A stretch of 64,000 nt of DNA, from NCBI RefSeq assembly GCF_036345995.1, contig NZ_CP107796.1, forward strand, positions 5,394,001 through 5,458,000, given 5' to 3'. Below the pieces are notes generated by a model. The model did no database searches. It was not told where the DNA came from and worked only from the letters and a program-made list of their open reading frames with translations. Positions 27,201-35,465 of this stretch are shown piece by piece; position 1 is the first letter of the stretch; each line of letters begins with the position of its first letter. Both the position numbers and the translations under genes were made by a program. Source of the stretch: Streptomyces sp. NBC_00557. GTDB lineage: Bacteria > Actinomycetota > Actinomycetes > Streptomycetales > Streptomycetaceae.

Positions 27201-29017
27201 AGGACGAGCTGCGCCGGGACGTCGAGCGGCTGCAGGCGCAGTGGGAGGAGATCCAGAAGAAGTCGAAGAACGGCAACGCCCCGACGCTGCTGTACGGCGA
27301 GCCGGACATGACCGTCCGGGTCGTGCGCGACATCTTCAACGAGGACTTCTCCAAGGTCATCGTCAGCGGTGACGAGGCCTGGGAGACCATCCACGGATAC
27401 GTCTCGCACGTGGCCCCGGACCTCGCGGGCCGGCTGCAGAAGTGGACCTCCGAGGTCGACGTCTTCGCCACCTACCGGATCGACGAGCAGCTCGCCAAGG
27501 CCCTGGACCGCAAGGTCTGGCTGCCCAGCGGCGGTTCGCTGGTGATCGACCGGACCGAGGCGATGGTCGTCATCGACGTCAACACCGGCAAGTTCACCGG
27601 CCAGGGCGGCAACCTGGAGGAGACGGTCACCAGGAACAACCTGGAGGCGGCCGAGGAGATCGTGCGCCAGCTCCGGCTGCGCGACCTCGGCGGCATCATC
27701 GTGATCGACTTCATCGACATGGTCCTGGAGTCCAACCGCGACCTGGTGCTGCGCCGCCTGCTGGAGTGCCTGGGCCGTGACCGCACGAAGCACCAGGTGG
27801 CCGAGGTGACCTCGCTGGGCCTGGTGCAGATGACCCGCAAGCGGGTCGGCCAGGGCCTGCTGGAGTCCTTCTCCGAGACCTGCGTCCACTGCAACGGCCG
27901 CGGCGTCATCGTGCACCTGGAGCAGCCGTCCGCGAACGGCGGCGGCAAGCGCAAGAAGCGCGGGCGCGGCGCCGACGCGACCGAGCACGTGCACGAGACC
28001 GCCGCCGTGGCCGTGGAGACCGGCGAGGCCGTCGAGCCCGAGGTGGAGACCGCCGCCGAGGTGGCCGCCGAGGCCGCCGAGCCGGTGGCCCTCCCGGCCC
28101 CCGACTTCGCGCCGGACGAGGAGCTGTACAGCAGCGTCGCCGAGGCGGAGGCGGCGGCCACCCGTGGCCGTACGCGCCGCCGGGCCGGCCGCCGGGCACA
28201 GGCCCCGGCGGGCGCGCCGAAGGCGGAGGCCCGCCGGGAACGGGCCGAGCAGGCCGCGGAGCCCGAGGCCGCCGTGGCCGCCGAGGCGCCGACCGCGCAG
28301 GAGGTCACCGCCGAGGAGGCGGCGGCACGCCCGGTGCGGCCGGAGCCCGCCGCCGAGGCCCTGGCCGAACCCGCGGCCGTCGAGGACCAGGTGGTCCCGG
28401 CGCCCGAGGCCGAGCCCGCCGAGGAGGCCGCCCCCAAGGGCCGTACGCGCCGTCGTGCCACCCGGAAGGCGTCGGCGCCGGCCGGTTCCCCGGCGGGGGC
28501 CGAGCCGGCCGTGGTGACGGTCGCCCCCGAGGCTCCCGCACCGTCGGCCCCGGCTGCCGAGGAGGCGCCCGCGGAGGCTCCGGCGGCCGCCGAGAGCGCG
28601 GCCCCGGCCCGCCCGCGCCGCCGTGCCGTGCGCAAGGCCACCGCGCCGACCGCGCCGGAGGAAGCGGCCGTCGTGGTCGTCCCGTCGCCCGCCGCCGAGG
28701 CCCCGGCCACCGCGGAAGCCCAGGTCGCCGCGGAGGCGGCCGAGGCGCCCGCAGGCGAGGTCACGGCCGAGGAGGCGGCCGAGGCGACGGCGCCGGCCAA
28801 GAAGGCGGCCCGCAAGACCGCCAAGAAGGCCACGGCGAAGAAGGCCGCCGCCAAGAAGACCACCGCGAAGAAGACCGCGGCGAAGAAGACGGCGGCCAAG
28901 ACCACGGCGAAGAAGGCCACGGCCAAGAAGGCCACGGCCAAGAAGGCGGCCAAGACGGCCGCGGCGAAGAAGACCAGCGCCGCCTCCGCCGCCGCGGACC
29001 CCTCCGACGAGGGCTGA
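24239..29017 (+). CDS. rne: giant RNase E/G family ribonuclease with long disordered arms
   Basis: This endoribonuclease for rRNA maturation and mRNA decay is 1592 aa, far longer than typical actinobacterial RNase E/G (~1000-1350). The catalytic core spans about residues 800-1235. It has the S1-like start (EHYVNKEQAVSYVGNVYLGKV), the catalytic aspartates in DVNTGKF (~1113) and DFIDM (~1157), and the zinc-link CVHC (~1215). Residues 1-800 and 1240-1592 are predicted disordered and rich in A, E, P and R. They contain about twelve copies of an RRRxxRRASAPAGAP-like motif, two pure-Arg blocks, and a histone-H1-like AKKxxAKK tail at ~1520-1580. A 262-bp gap without a visible gene separates it from the DUF2344 gene and should hold its promoter. 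A terminator follows. Confidence 0.95.
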   Translation: MLEPTEPTKGSELNTPSDTLPPRRRRRAASRPAGPPSTAEAPAEVTVRAIPAADPDEVPAAVGAVGTENTDETEETEEVTEAAAAQESSEAAAAVQAPAAEEAVAGRPRRRATRRASAPAGSPSSAVVAETVVPAAPAAETEKPAAVPEGGEVVVGEEAAPRRARRRATRSVSAPTGAVSGAAEVAVTAQPTETPVAEEPAEATAAAEAQAPAEEAAPAARTRRRVARRASAPTGAPVSAETGETAGAAGAESAAAEAGQAGEEAPAAAEAASAGRPRRRVARRASAPAGAPASAEAAETVVPATTESSAAAAAEAPEQPAAAEEAAPAARTRRRATRRASAPAGAPKTAEPAAAQEAPAVQAAPAAAEAPAVAEPAAEAPASAEVSGAAEEAAAGRPRRRATRRASAPAGAPKGAEAAEAAGEAPAAGAVREAEDTAEAAQAPAAEEAAPRRTRRRATRRATAPAGAPAADTAEPAESEETGAGAQTPEAPVTTHTTEPAPAAQAPQAPAAQAPEEEAAPRRARRRAVRPAFGFAEPAQPPQPAPAAESEAAEPEAPRRPARPAVAVFQPPVFTEPRFQTPERAAAQAAAEAAEAEEPEEYAAEERAETGTRRRRRRRGAAEETRTPETAAEAAEPEEPAETEEAEEAEEGEETEGAEGFEESGSRRRRRRGGRRRRRGDAAEGEGDGTEPEAEELAAEQAAQDAEDTAEQEEEDVEEAREEAAPSTAGSRRRRRRRRRAGDTSVDSEPGEGDPERTVVKVREPRKPAEPSDEVQSIKGSTRLEAKKQRRREGREQGRRRVPIITEAEFLARREAVERVMVVRQHGERTQIGVLEDGVLVEHYVNKEQAVSYVGNVYLGKVQNVLPSMEAAFIDIGKGRNAVLYAGEVNFDALGMSGGPRRIESALKSGQSVLVQVTKDPIGHKGARLTSQVSLPGRYLVYVPEGSMTGISRKLPDTERARLKAILKKIVPEDAGVIVRTAAEGASEDELRRDVERLQAQWEEIQKKSKNGNAPTLLYGEPDMTVRVVRDIFNEDFSKVIVSGDEAWETIHGYVSHVAPDLAGRLQKWTSEVDVFATYRIDEQLAKALDRKVWLPSGGSLVIDRTEAMVVIDVNTGKFTGQGGNLEETVTRNNLEAAEEIVRQLRLRDLGGIIVIDFIDMVLESNRDLVLRRLLECLGRDRTKHQVAEVTSLGLVQMTRKRVGQGLLESFSETCVHCNGRGVIVHLEQPSANGGGKRKKRGRGADATEHVHETAAVAVETGEAVEPEVETAAEVAAEAAEPVALPAPDFAPDEELYSSVAEAEAAATRGRTRRRAGRRAQAPAGAPKAEARRERAEQAAEPEAAVAAEAPTAQEVTAEEAAARPVRPEPAAEALAEPAAVEDQVVPAPEAEPAEEAAPKGRTRRRATRKASAPAGSPAGAEPAVVTVAPEAPAPSAPAAEEAPAEAPAAAESAAPARPRRRAVRKATAPTAPEEAAVVVVPSPAAEAPATAEAQVAAEAAEAPAGEVTAEEAAEATAPAKKAARKTAKKATAKKAAAKKTTAKKTAAKKTAAKTTAKKATAKKATAKKAAKTAAAKKTSAASAAADPSDEG

Positions 29018-29023
29018 CACCCG

Positions 29024-29060
29024 GGGTGTGGGGCCGGTCCGGGTGACCGGCCCCACACCC
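29024..29060 (+). terminator. rne terminator
   Basis: A perfect 16-bp stem GGGTGTGGGGCCGGTC with a CGGGT loop and the complementary arm lies 6 bp after the rne stop codon. Confidence 0.85.
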
Positions 29061-29073
29061 GGCGGGGCCCGGT

Positions 29074-29103
29074 TTGACCCTCCAGGTCATGGCCCCGTAA
29101 CCT
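29074..29103 (+). promoter_or_regulatory. rplU-rpmA promoter candidate
   Basis: TTGACC and TAACCT are separated by 18 bp, matching a vegetative sigma factor (HrdB-type) promoter. The start would give a ~140-nt leader before rplU. The leader includes the complementary segments GGCAGGC and GCCTGC, so a folded regulatory leader is possible. Confidence 0.6.
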
Positions 29104-29246
29104 TGACCGTCGGCGTGTCCACTGAGCACGCCACATCCCCGTAAACCTCTTCCTCCCGGGCAGGCTTGGCCGGGAGAGGTCGCCCGCGTGTTTCTGGGCG
29201 GCTGGCCTGCGGGGGTGCCGTTTCTTCGAGCGAAAGTGAGATCCGC

Positions 29247-29567
29247 GTGTACGCCATCGTGCGCAGCGGTGGTCGCCAGCACAAGGTTGCTGTCGGCGAC
29301 ATCGTTGAGGTTGACAAGATTTCCACGGCCAAGGTTGGCGACACGGTCGAGCTCTCGACCCTGCTCGTTGTCGACGGCGACTCCGTGACCAGCGACCCGT
29401 GGGTGCTGGCCGGCATCAAGGTCCAGGCCGAGGTCGTGGACCACCACAAGGGCCAGAAGATCGACATTCTGCGCTACAAGAACAAGACCGGCTACCGCCG
29501 TCGGCAGGGCCACCGCCAGCAGTACACGGCGATCAAGGTCACGTCGATCCCCACGGCTGCGAAGTAA
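29247..29567 (+). CDS. rplU: 50S ribosomal protein L21
   Basis: The 106-aa product (start [14 protein letters not shown], end SIPTAAK) is a standard-length bL21, which binds 23S rRNA in the large subunit. It contains the family signature [24 protein letters not shown] 29247 is preceded by AAGTGAG. The first in-frame start at 29166 would add 27 residues that no L21 has. It is followed by rpmA after 14 bp, the conserved rplU-rpmA-obg order. The Lys/Asn-rich codons and weak GC bias at third positions are typical of highly expressed ribosomal genes. Confidence 0.97.
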   Translation: MYAIVRSGGRQHKVAVGDIVEVDKISTAKVGDTVELSTLLVVDGDSVTSDPWVLAGIKVQAEVVDHHKGQKIDILRYKNKTGYRRRQGHRQQYTAIKVTSIPTAAK

Positions 29568-29581
29568 GGGACTGAGGAGAA

Positions 29582-29836
29582 ATGGCACACAAGAAGGGCG
29601 CATCGTCCACCCGGAACGGTCGCGACTCCAACGCCCAGCGGCTCGGCGTGAAGCGCTTCGGCGGTCAGGTCGTGAGCGCGGGTGAGATCCTGGTCCGCCA
29701 GCGCGGTACCCACTTCCACCCCGGCGCCGGTGTCGGCCGTGGCGGCGACGACACGCTGTTCGCCCTGCAGGCCGGTGCGGTGGAGTTCGGTACCCACCGC
29801 GGCCGCAAGGTCGTGAACATCGTTCCGGTCGCCTGA
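29582..29836 (+). CDS. rpmA: 50S ribosomal protein L27
   Basis: The 84-aa bL27 begins [20 protein letters not shown], with no cleavable N-terminal extension of the Firmicute type. It has the [20 protein letters not shown] core. Its N-terminus reaches the peptidyl-transferase centre. GAGGAG lies 6 bp before the ATG. It is co-transcribed with rplU, and a hairpin terminator separates it from obg. Confidence 0.97.
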   Translation: MAHKKGASSTRNGRDSNAQRLGVKRFGGQVVSAGEILVRQRGTHFHPGAGVGRGGDDTLFALQAGAVEFGTHRGRKVVNIVPVA

Positions 29837-29855
29837 CCGAACGGTTTCTTCGCGA

Positions 29856-29895
29856 GGCGGACCTCACTTCCCCTGAGGGAAGCGGGTCCGCCTTT
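29856..29895 (+). terminator. hairpin between rpmA and obg
   Basis: A long stem GGCGGACC with an inner CTTCCC...GGGAAG extension, closing arm GGTCCGCC and then TTT lies 20 bp after the rpmA stop. It likely ends or attenuates the ribosomal protein message before obg. Confidence 0.75.
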
Positions 29896-29943
29896 CGCGT
29901 GTTGAGCAAAGACAAACCGTACTTTTTCTGGAGGCACTGAACC

Positions 29944-31392
29944 ATGACCACCTTCGTGGACCGCGTCGAACTGCATGTCGCCGCGGGTAACGGAGGCCAC
30001 GGCTGTGCCTCCGTCCACCGTGAGAAGTTCAAGCCGCTCGGCGGCCCGGACGGCGGCAACGGCGGCCGTGGCGGCGACGTCATCCTCACCGTGGACCAGT
30101 CGGTCACCACGCTGCTCGACTACCATCACTCCCCGCACCGCAAGGCCACCAACGGCAAGCCCGGCGAGGGCGGCAACCGCTCCGGCAAGGACGGCCAGGA
30201 CCTGGTCCTGCCGGTGCCGGACGGCACGGTCGTGCTGGACAAGGCGGGCAACGTGCTCGCCGACCTCGTCGGCCACGGCACCTCGTACGTCGCCGCACAG
30301 GGCGGCCGCGGCGGCCTCGGCAACGCGGCGCTGGCCTCCGCCCGCCGCAAGGCGCCCGGCTTCGCGCTGCTCGGCGAGCCGGGCGACGTGCAGGACATCG
30401 TGCTGGAGCTGAAGACCGTCGCCGACGTGGCCCTGGTCGGCTACCCGAGCGCCGGAAAGTCCTCGCTGATCTCCGTGCTCAGTGCGGCCAAGCCGAAGAT
30501 CGCCGACTATCCGTTCACCACGCTGGTGCCGAACCTGGGCGTCGTCACCGCCGGTTCGACCGTCTACACCATCGCCGACGTGCCCGGCCTCATCCCCGGT
30601 GCCAGCCAGGGCAAGGGCCTGGGCCTTGAGTTCCTGCGGCATGTGGAGCGGTGCAGCGTGCTGGTGCACGTGCTCGACACCGCGACCCTGGAGTCCGAGC
30701 GCGACCCGGTCTCCGACCTCGACGTCATCGAGGAGGAACTGCGGCAGTACGGCGGCCTCGACAACCGGCCCCGGATCGTGGTCCTGAACAAGGTCGACGT
30801 GCCCGACGGCAAGGACCTCGCCGAGATGGTCCGCCCCGACCTGGAGGCCCGCGGCTACCGCGTCTTCGAGGTGTCGGCGGTCGCCCACATCGGCCTGCGG
30901 GAGCTGTCCTTCGCGCTCGGTGAGCTGGTCGCCAAGGCGCGCGCCGCGAAGCCGAAGGAGGAGGCGACCCGGATCGTCATCCGGCCCAAGGCCGTCGACG
31001 ACGCCGGCTTCACCGTCACCCGCGAGGAGGTCGGCGGCGAGCCGCTGTTCCGGGTGCGCGGCGAGAAGCCGGAGCGCTGGGTGCGCCAGACCGACTTCAA
31101 CAACGACGAGGCCGTGGGCTACCTCGCCGACCGCCTCAACCGCCTCGGTGTGGAAGAGGAGTTGATGAAGGCGGGCGCCCGGAGCGGCGACGGCGTCGCC
31201 ATCGGCCCCGAGGAGAACGCGGTCGTCTTCGACTGGGAGCCGACGGTCATGGCCGGCGCGGAGATGCTGGGCCGCCGCGGCGAGGACCACCGCCTCGACG
31301 CGCCGAGGCCAGCGGCCCAGCGTCGCCGGGACAAGCAGGCCGAGCGCGACGAGGCACTGCGGGAGTACGACGAGTTCGACCCGTTCGAGTAG
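29944..31392 (+). CDS. obgE: GTPase Obg/CgtA
   Basis: Obg is an essential GTPase that binds the 50S subunit and responds to the GTP/ppGpp state. In Streptomyces it is known to influence the onset of aerial growth. The 482-aa protein has the glycine-rich Obg fold (residues ~4-160, [19 protein letters not shown]). The G domain has P-loop [10 protein letters not shown] (~166), switch [16 protein letters not shown] and NKVDV. The C-terminal OCT domain (~345-425) is followed by an acidic tail. ATG 29944 has GGAGGCACTGA upstream. Confidence 0.96.
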   Translation: MTTFVDRVELHVAAGNGGHGCASVHREKFKPLGGPDGGNGGRGGDVILTVDQSVTTLLDYHHSPHRKATNGKPGEGGNRSGKDGQDLVLPVPDGTVVLDKAGNVLADLVGHGTSYVAAQGGRGGLGNAALASARRKAPGFALLGEPGDVQDIVLELKTVADVALVGYPSAGKSSLISVLSAAKPKIADYPFTTLVPNLGVVTAGSTVYTIADVPGLIPGASQGKGLGLEFLRHVERCSVLVHVLDTATLESERDPVSDLDVIEEELRQYGGLDNRPRIVVLNKVDVPDGKDLAEMVRPDLEARGYRVFEVSAVAHIGLRELSFALGELVAKARAAKPKEEATRIVIRPKAVDDAGFTVTREEVGGEPLFRVRGEKPERWVRQTDFNNDEAVGYLADRLNRLGVEEELMKAGARSGDGVAIGPEENAVVFDWEPTVMAGAEMLGRRGEDHRLDAPRPAAQRRRDKQAERDEALREYDEFDPFE

Positions 31393-31410
31393 CAGAGCCC
31401 GGCCGGCCAC

Positions 31411-31484
31411 GGCGGCCGCCTGACCGTGATCAGGGATGCCCGGCGGCCGCCTGACCGTGATCAGGGATGCTCGGCGGCCGCCTG
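31411..31484 (+). repeat. 31-bp tandem repeat, 2.4 copies
   Basis: Two full units begin at 31411 and 31442 and a third is truncated at 31473-31484. Each unit starts with the palindrome GGCGGCCGCC followed by TGACCGTGATCAGGGATGC. The two full copies differ only near the end, C versus T. Confidence 0.9.
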
Positions 31485-31640
31485 GGGGTGCCTCGGGTGC
31501 CGTTTCAGGGTCGCTTTGGGGGGCCTCGGGTACGGTCTGCGAGCTGCCGGGGTGCCCCGGGTGCCGTTTCCGGGTCGCTCTTGGGGGGCCTCGGTGCCGT
31601 CTGCGGGCTGCCGGGGGTGCCTCGGGTACAGTCTGCGGGC
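31484..31640 (+). repeat. ~65-bp degenerate G-rich tandem repeat, about 2.4 copies
   Basis: Units beginning near 31484, 31549 and 31614 share the order GGGTGCCYCGGGT, CCGTTTC, GGGTCGCT, TTGGGGGGCCTCGG, GTCTGCG and GCTGC, with small indels. It forms a minisatellite-like array directly after the 31-bp array. No credible gene lies in it. Confidence 0.75.
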
Positions 31641-31921
31641 TGCTTGGGTCGCCCGCGAGCGCGTCGTCGACGACCCCGCGTGGGGGCCGTCCGAGAGCGC
31701 CTTCGGGAGGTCCGGGCAGAGGACGGCCCCCGCAGCCCCGCTGTCGGTCCGGCCGGCCTCCCCGCGGCCGCCGGACAGCCGTCGGGGTGAACGCCGGTCG
31801 AACTCCATGTGCACTCCAGGGCAACCCCGCCTCACTCCGGTGAGTCGAACTGTGCGGTGCGGAGAGGTACTTGTGCCTCGCCGCGCCGCATCTCCCCGTC
31901 GTCACGACTCCCGGAGCCGAC

Positions 31922-33352
31922 GTGTCCCAGTCGCCTCAGCCCCGCCCCTTCCGGCCCTTCCACCGGCGCACGTTCGCGATCGCCACCGGTGTCGCCCTGG
32001 CCGCCGCCGGCGTCCTGCCGGCCTCCGCCGCGAGCGCCGCCCCGCAGCGTCCCGCCGCGCACCTGCGCGCGGACTTCAACGGCGACGGCTACGAGGACCT
32101 CGCGGTCGGCGCGCCGTACGCCACGGTGGGCGGTGTGACCCGAGCGGGCTATGTGGCCGTGCTGTACGGGTCCGCGCACGGTCTGTCGGCGAAGAAGGTC
32201 TATACGCAGGCGTCCCCGGGTGTCCCCGGCGTGGCGGAGAAGGACGACCTGTTCGGCTCCCGGCTGGTGACGGCCGACCTCGACGGGGACGGCTACAGCG
32301 ATCTGCTGGTGGAGGCCGGGAACGAGCGGTGGCAGCAGGACGGCGTCGACCGGGCCGGCAGCCGGACCGTGCTGTGGGGCGGCCCCGGGGGGTTCGCCTC
32401 CGGCCGGGTGCTGCCCGCCGAGGGCACGGGCATCGGCCAGGCCTGGCTGACCGTCGCCGGCGACTTCAACGGCGACGGGCACCAGGACCTCGCGCGCAAC
32501 GGCCGTGTCCTGCTCGGCCCGTTCGGCCGGGACGGCCGCCCCGCGGGCGTCCAGGAGGGCGCGGACTTCACCGACGGCGACCTGAACACGGTCGCGGCGG
32601 CGGCCGGCGACACCGACGGCGACGGCATCGACGACATCGTGACCATCGCCCGCACCTACGACTGGGACGACGAGGGCAACTACGGCAACTACGTGTTCAC
32701 CGCGCGCGGCGGACGCGACGGGCTGCGGGCCCCCGTCGAGCTGAAGGACCTGTACGGGCCGAAGGCCGACGCCGTGGCGCTCGGCGACCTCGACGGCGAC
32801 GGCCGCGCCGACCTCGTCGTCGGCGAGGACTCGCTGCGGATCCTCTACGCCGGCGAGCGGGGCCTCGGCACCGGGGCGCCGCAGGTGATCACCCAGGACA
32901 CGCCCGGGGTGCCCGGCGTCCAGGAGGCCGGGGACGGCTTCGGCCGGTCCGTGTCCGTCCGGGACGTCGACGGCGACGGCTTCGCCGACATCCTCGCGGG
33001 CATCCCGTACGAGGACTTCGGGCACGTGAGGAACGCCGGCACCTTCGCCCTCGTGCCGGGCGGCCGGGCGGGGGCGACCGGCGCCGGGACGAGGGTGTTC
33101 AGCCAGGACAGCGCGGGCGTGCCGGGGGCCGCTGAGTCGGGGGACGTGTTCGGGGCCGCCGTGCACCTGGTGGACGGCGACGGCGACGGCAGGGCCGAGC
33201 CGGTGGCCGGGGCGCCGGGGGAGAACTCCGGCGCCGGCGGGTTCTGGGTGTTCCCGGGCCGTACGACCGCCCAGGGCTCCTGTCCGGTCACCGCGGGCAC
33301 CCTCGGCACGACCGCCTCCAGCGCGGGCCTCGGCACCGCCTTCCCCCGCTGA
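31922..33352 (+). CDS. exported FG-GAP (integrin-type beta-propeller) repeat protein
   Basis: The ~476-aa protein has a signal peptide of about 42 residues: a basic region PFRPFHRRT, a hydrophobic stretch FAIATGVALAAAGVL, and a likely ASA-A cleavage site. About seven FG-GAP blades follow, each with a DxDGDG calcium-type loop (DFNGDGYEDLAVGAP, DLDGDGYSDLLVEAG, DFNGDGHQDLA, DTDGDGIDDIV, DLDGDGRADLVVGE, DVDGDGFADILAG, DGDGDGRAEPVAGAP). Such proteins are secreted, often in sets, and their ligands are mostly unknown. The GTG at 31922 gives the best signal peptide. A TTG at 31871 with GGAGAGG close upstream is the alternative. Confidence 0.85.
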   Translation: MSQSPQPRPFRPFHRRTFAIATGVALAAAGVLPASAASAAPQRPAAHLRADFNGDGYEDLAVGAPYATVGGVTRAGYVAVLYGSAHGLSAKKVYTQASPGVPGVAEKDDLFGSRLVTADLDGDGYSDLLVEAGNERWQQDGVDRAGSRTVLWGGPGGFASGRVLPAEGTGIGQAWLTVAGDFNGDGHQDLARNGRVLLGPFGRDGRPAGVQEGADFTDGDLNTVAAAAGDTDGDGIDDIVTIARTYDWDDEGNYGNYVFTARGGRDGLRAPVELKDLYGPKADAVALGDLDGDGRADLVVGEDSLRILYAGERGLGTGAPQVITQDTPGVPGVQEAGDGFGRSVSVRDVDGDGFADILAGIPYEDFGHVRNAGTFALVPGGRAGATGAGTRVFSQDSAGVPGAAESGDVFGAAVHLVDGDGDGRAEPVAGAPGENSGAGGFWVFPGRTTAQGSCPVTAGTLGTTASSAGLGTAFPR

Positions 33353-33813
33353 CCGGCCCGGCGCCGGTGCACGGGAACAGCACCGCGTTCTTTCGCCCCG
33401 CCAACCGTTCTCTTGTTCTCGCCGAGACCGAAAAGCTGCGAAATCTTGATGTCGAATTCCGCGGCAATGGGGCGCATCGGCGAGCCGTATTACCGCCTCG
33501 TGCGAGGCCGCGCCGTGCCCGGTATGAAGAACGCGTGCCGTCCCGCGTTCGGGCCCGTGAAGATCGTGTCCCGGACGCGGAGTGCGGGGCCCGGCGCCGT
33601 ACCGGCGGAGCGTGCGGGCAAGCCCGTGACGGACCTGTGGACTTACTCACAGCAAATTCACGGGCGGTTCGCGGAGCCTGGGTCCAATCACCTGGGGTAC
33701 AAGGTGAATGACAGGTTGCGCTCACATATGCATGGGATGTCGCTCACCTTGCACTGCGCTTACCTAAAGTGGGACCATTTCACGGTTCCCTGACGCCCCA
33801 AGGTAGGTCACCT
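33353..33813. other. 461-bp AT-richer intergenic region before the wall-polymer genes
   Basis: There is no convincing gene here; possible frames such as 33413-33793 lack codon bias and homology. The sequence is clearly less G+C-rich than its surroundings (for example CTCACATATGCATGGG near 33720). It probably carries the promoter of the TarI-TarJ-like gene. I could not assign -35/-10 boxes with confidence. Confidence 0.5.
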
Positions 33814-35310
33814 GTGTCCCAGCACATAGCCAAGCCCCGAACCACCGCAGTGATCCTGGCCGGTGGCACCGGTCAGCGGGTGGGTCTGTCGATCCCCAAG
33901 CAGCTGCTGAAGATCGCCGGCAAGGCAGTCATCGAGCACACCCTGACCACCTTTGAGAAGGCCGACTCGATCGACGACGTCATCGTGCTGATGGCGCCGG
34001 GCTACGTCCCGGACGTGGAGAAGATCGTCGCCAAGGCCGGCTTCACCAAGGTGAAGAAGGTCATCGAGGGCGGTTCCACGCGGAACGAGACCACCGAGCG
34101 CGCCATCTCGGCGCTGGGCGAGGGACTTGCCGAGGGCGAGGACCTCAACGTCCTCTTCCACGACGCCGTACGCCCCCTGCTCTCGCAGCGCGTCATCGAC
34201 GACTGCGTGGCCGCGCTGGAGCGCTACCAGGCCGTGGACGTCGCCATCCCGTCCGCGGACACCATCATCGTCACGCGCACGCACGGCGAGGACGGCGAGT
34301 TCATCACCGAGATCCCGGACCGCTCCCGGCTGCGCCGCGGCCAGACCCCGCAGGCCTTCAAGCTGTCCACGATCCGCCGCGCCTACGAGATCGCCGCCGG
34401 CGACCCCAACTTCCAGGCCACCGACGACTGTTCCGTCGTGCTCAAGTACCTGCCGGACGTGCCGATCCACGTCGTCGCGGGCGACGAGTACAACATGAAG
34501 GTGACCCAGCCGGTCGACGTCTTCATCGCCGACAAGCTGTTCCAGCTCGCCTCCACCGCGGCCCCCGAGCAGAAGGGCGAGGAGGTCTACCGCGAGCTGC
34601 TGACCGGCAGGACGGTCGTCATCTTCGGCGGCTCCTACGGCATCGGCAAGGACATCGCCGAACTCGCCGAGTCCTACGGCGCGAACGTCTACGCGCTGGG
34701 CCGCTCCACCACCGGCACCCACGTGGAGAACCCGGAGGAGGTCGACGACGCGCTGTCCAAGGCGTACGCGGAGACCGGCCGGATCGACTACGTCGTCAAC
34801 ACCGCCGGCGTGCTGCGCATCGGCAAGCTCGCCGAGACCGACAACGCCACCATCGAGGAGGCGCTGAAGGTCAACTACCTGGCCCCGGTGCAGATCGCGC
34901 GCTCCAGCTACAAGTACCTCGCCGAGACCAAGGGCCAGCTGCTGCTCTACACCTCCAGCAGCTACACCCGCGGCCGCGCCGAGTACTCCCTGTACTCCTC
35001 CACCAAGGCCGCCATGGTGAACCTCACTCAGGCGCTGTCCGACGAGTGGGCCGCCGACGGCATCCGCGTCAACTGCGTCAACCCCGAGCGCACCGCCACC
35101 CCGATGCGCACCAAGGCCTTCGGCCAGGAGCCCGCGGGCACGCTGCTGTCCTCCGAGGCCGTGGCCCGTACGTCGCTCGACGTGCTGCTGTCGGAGCTGA
35201 CGGGGCATGTCATCGACGTCCGTCAGCAGGACCCGACGGCGGGCGCGGCCAAGGCGTCCGGCTTCGAGCAGGCGCTGGCCACTGTTCTGGACCGCCAGGA
35301 CGGCATGTAA
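33814..35310 (+). CDS. bifunctional ribitol-5-P cytidylyltransferase / SDR reductase (TarI-TarJ or Bcs1 type)
   Basis: The ~498-aa protein joins an IspD/TarI-type cytidylyltransferase (residues ~10-240) to a short-chain dehydrogenase (~260-498). The first domain has ILAGGTGQRVGLSIPKQLLKI, HDAVRPL and RRGQTPQAF. The second has nucleotide-binding GGSYGIGKDIA, the catalytic YSLYSSTKAA (Tyr-x3-Lys) and NxxG-like NTAGVL. The fusion resembles Bcs1 of Haemophilus, which reduces ribulose-5-P and makes CDP-ribitol. Here it probably supplies CDP-ribitol (or a similar CDP-polyol) for a wall teichoic acid. A plain isoprenoid IspD is less likely because of the SDR domain. GTG 33814 is preceded by AGGTAGG. 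Confidence 0.88.
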   Translation: MSQHIAKPRTTAVILAGGTGQRVGLSIPKQLLKIAGKAVIEHTLTTFEKADSIDDVIVLMAPGYVPDVEKIVAKAGFTKVKKVIEGGSTRNETTERAISALGEGLAEGEDLNVLFHDAVRPLLSQRVIDDCVAALERYQAVDVAIPSADTIIVTRTHGEDGEFITEIPDRSRLRRGQTPQAFKLSTIRRAYEIAAGDPNFQATDDCSVVLKYLPDVPIHVVAGDEYNMKVTQPVDVFIADKLFQLASTAAPEQKGEEVYRELLTGRTVVIFGGSYGIGKDIAELAESYGANVYALGRSTTGTHVENPEEVDDALSKAYAETGRIDYVVNTAGVLRIGKLAETDNATIEEALKVNYLAPVQIARSSYKYLAETKGQLLLYTSSSYTRGRAEYSLYSSTKAAMVNLTQALSDEWAADGIRVNCVNPERTATPMRTKAFGQEPAGTLLSSEAVARTSLDVLLSELTGHVIDVRQQDPTAGAAKASGFEQALATVLDRQDGM

Positions 35311-35335
35311 TAATTCGTCAATAGCTTTAAGGAAT

Positions 35336-35384
35336 TTCAGGCCTCTGCCGTCGCTCATTCACCGGGCGTTAGCAGAGGCCTGAA
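35336..35384 (+). terminator. 13-bp stem inverted repeat after the CDP-ribitol gene
   Basis: TTCAGGCCTCTGC and its exact complement are separated by 23 nt, in an AT-rich gap of 155 bp. It is probably a terminator or a regulatory hairpin before the TagF-like gene. Confidence 0.65.
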
Positions 35385-35465
35385 TCCGTACATCTTCCGA
35401 ATTACCGGCACTCCTCCGGCATTAATGAACAAAACCGGCACTCCCCTCCCAGAGCAGGTTTCTCC

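Noticed and set aside
23594..29056. 1820-residue open frame on the minus strand opposite rne
   Set aside because: It is the antisense shadow of a very GC-rich, repeat-filled gene: composed almost only of G, L, R, A, with no domain. The plus strand encodes RNase E/G.
31411..31640. CRISPR array
   Set aside because: The repeats are contiguous with no unique spacers, and no cas gene is nearby. They are tandem repeats.
31426..33135. Long plus-strand frame covering the repeats and the FG-GAP gene
   Set aside because: It is an Arg/Gly/Pro-rich shifted frame. The FG-GAP frame has a signal peptide and seven calcium-type loops.
33413..33793. 126-aa ORF in the gap before the CDP-ribitol gene
   Set aside because: It lacks codon bias, has mixed composition and probably overlaps the promoter region of the next gene.
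33814..35310. Isoprenoid IspD
   Set aside because: The N-terminal domain fits IspD-like enzymes, but the fused SDR domain and neighbouring teichoic-type genes point to CDP-ribitol synthesis.
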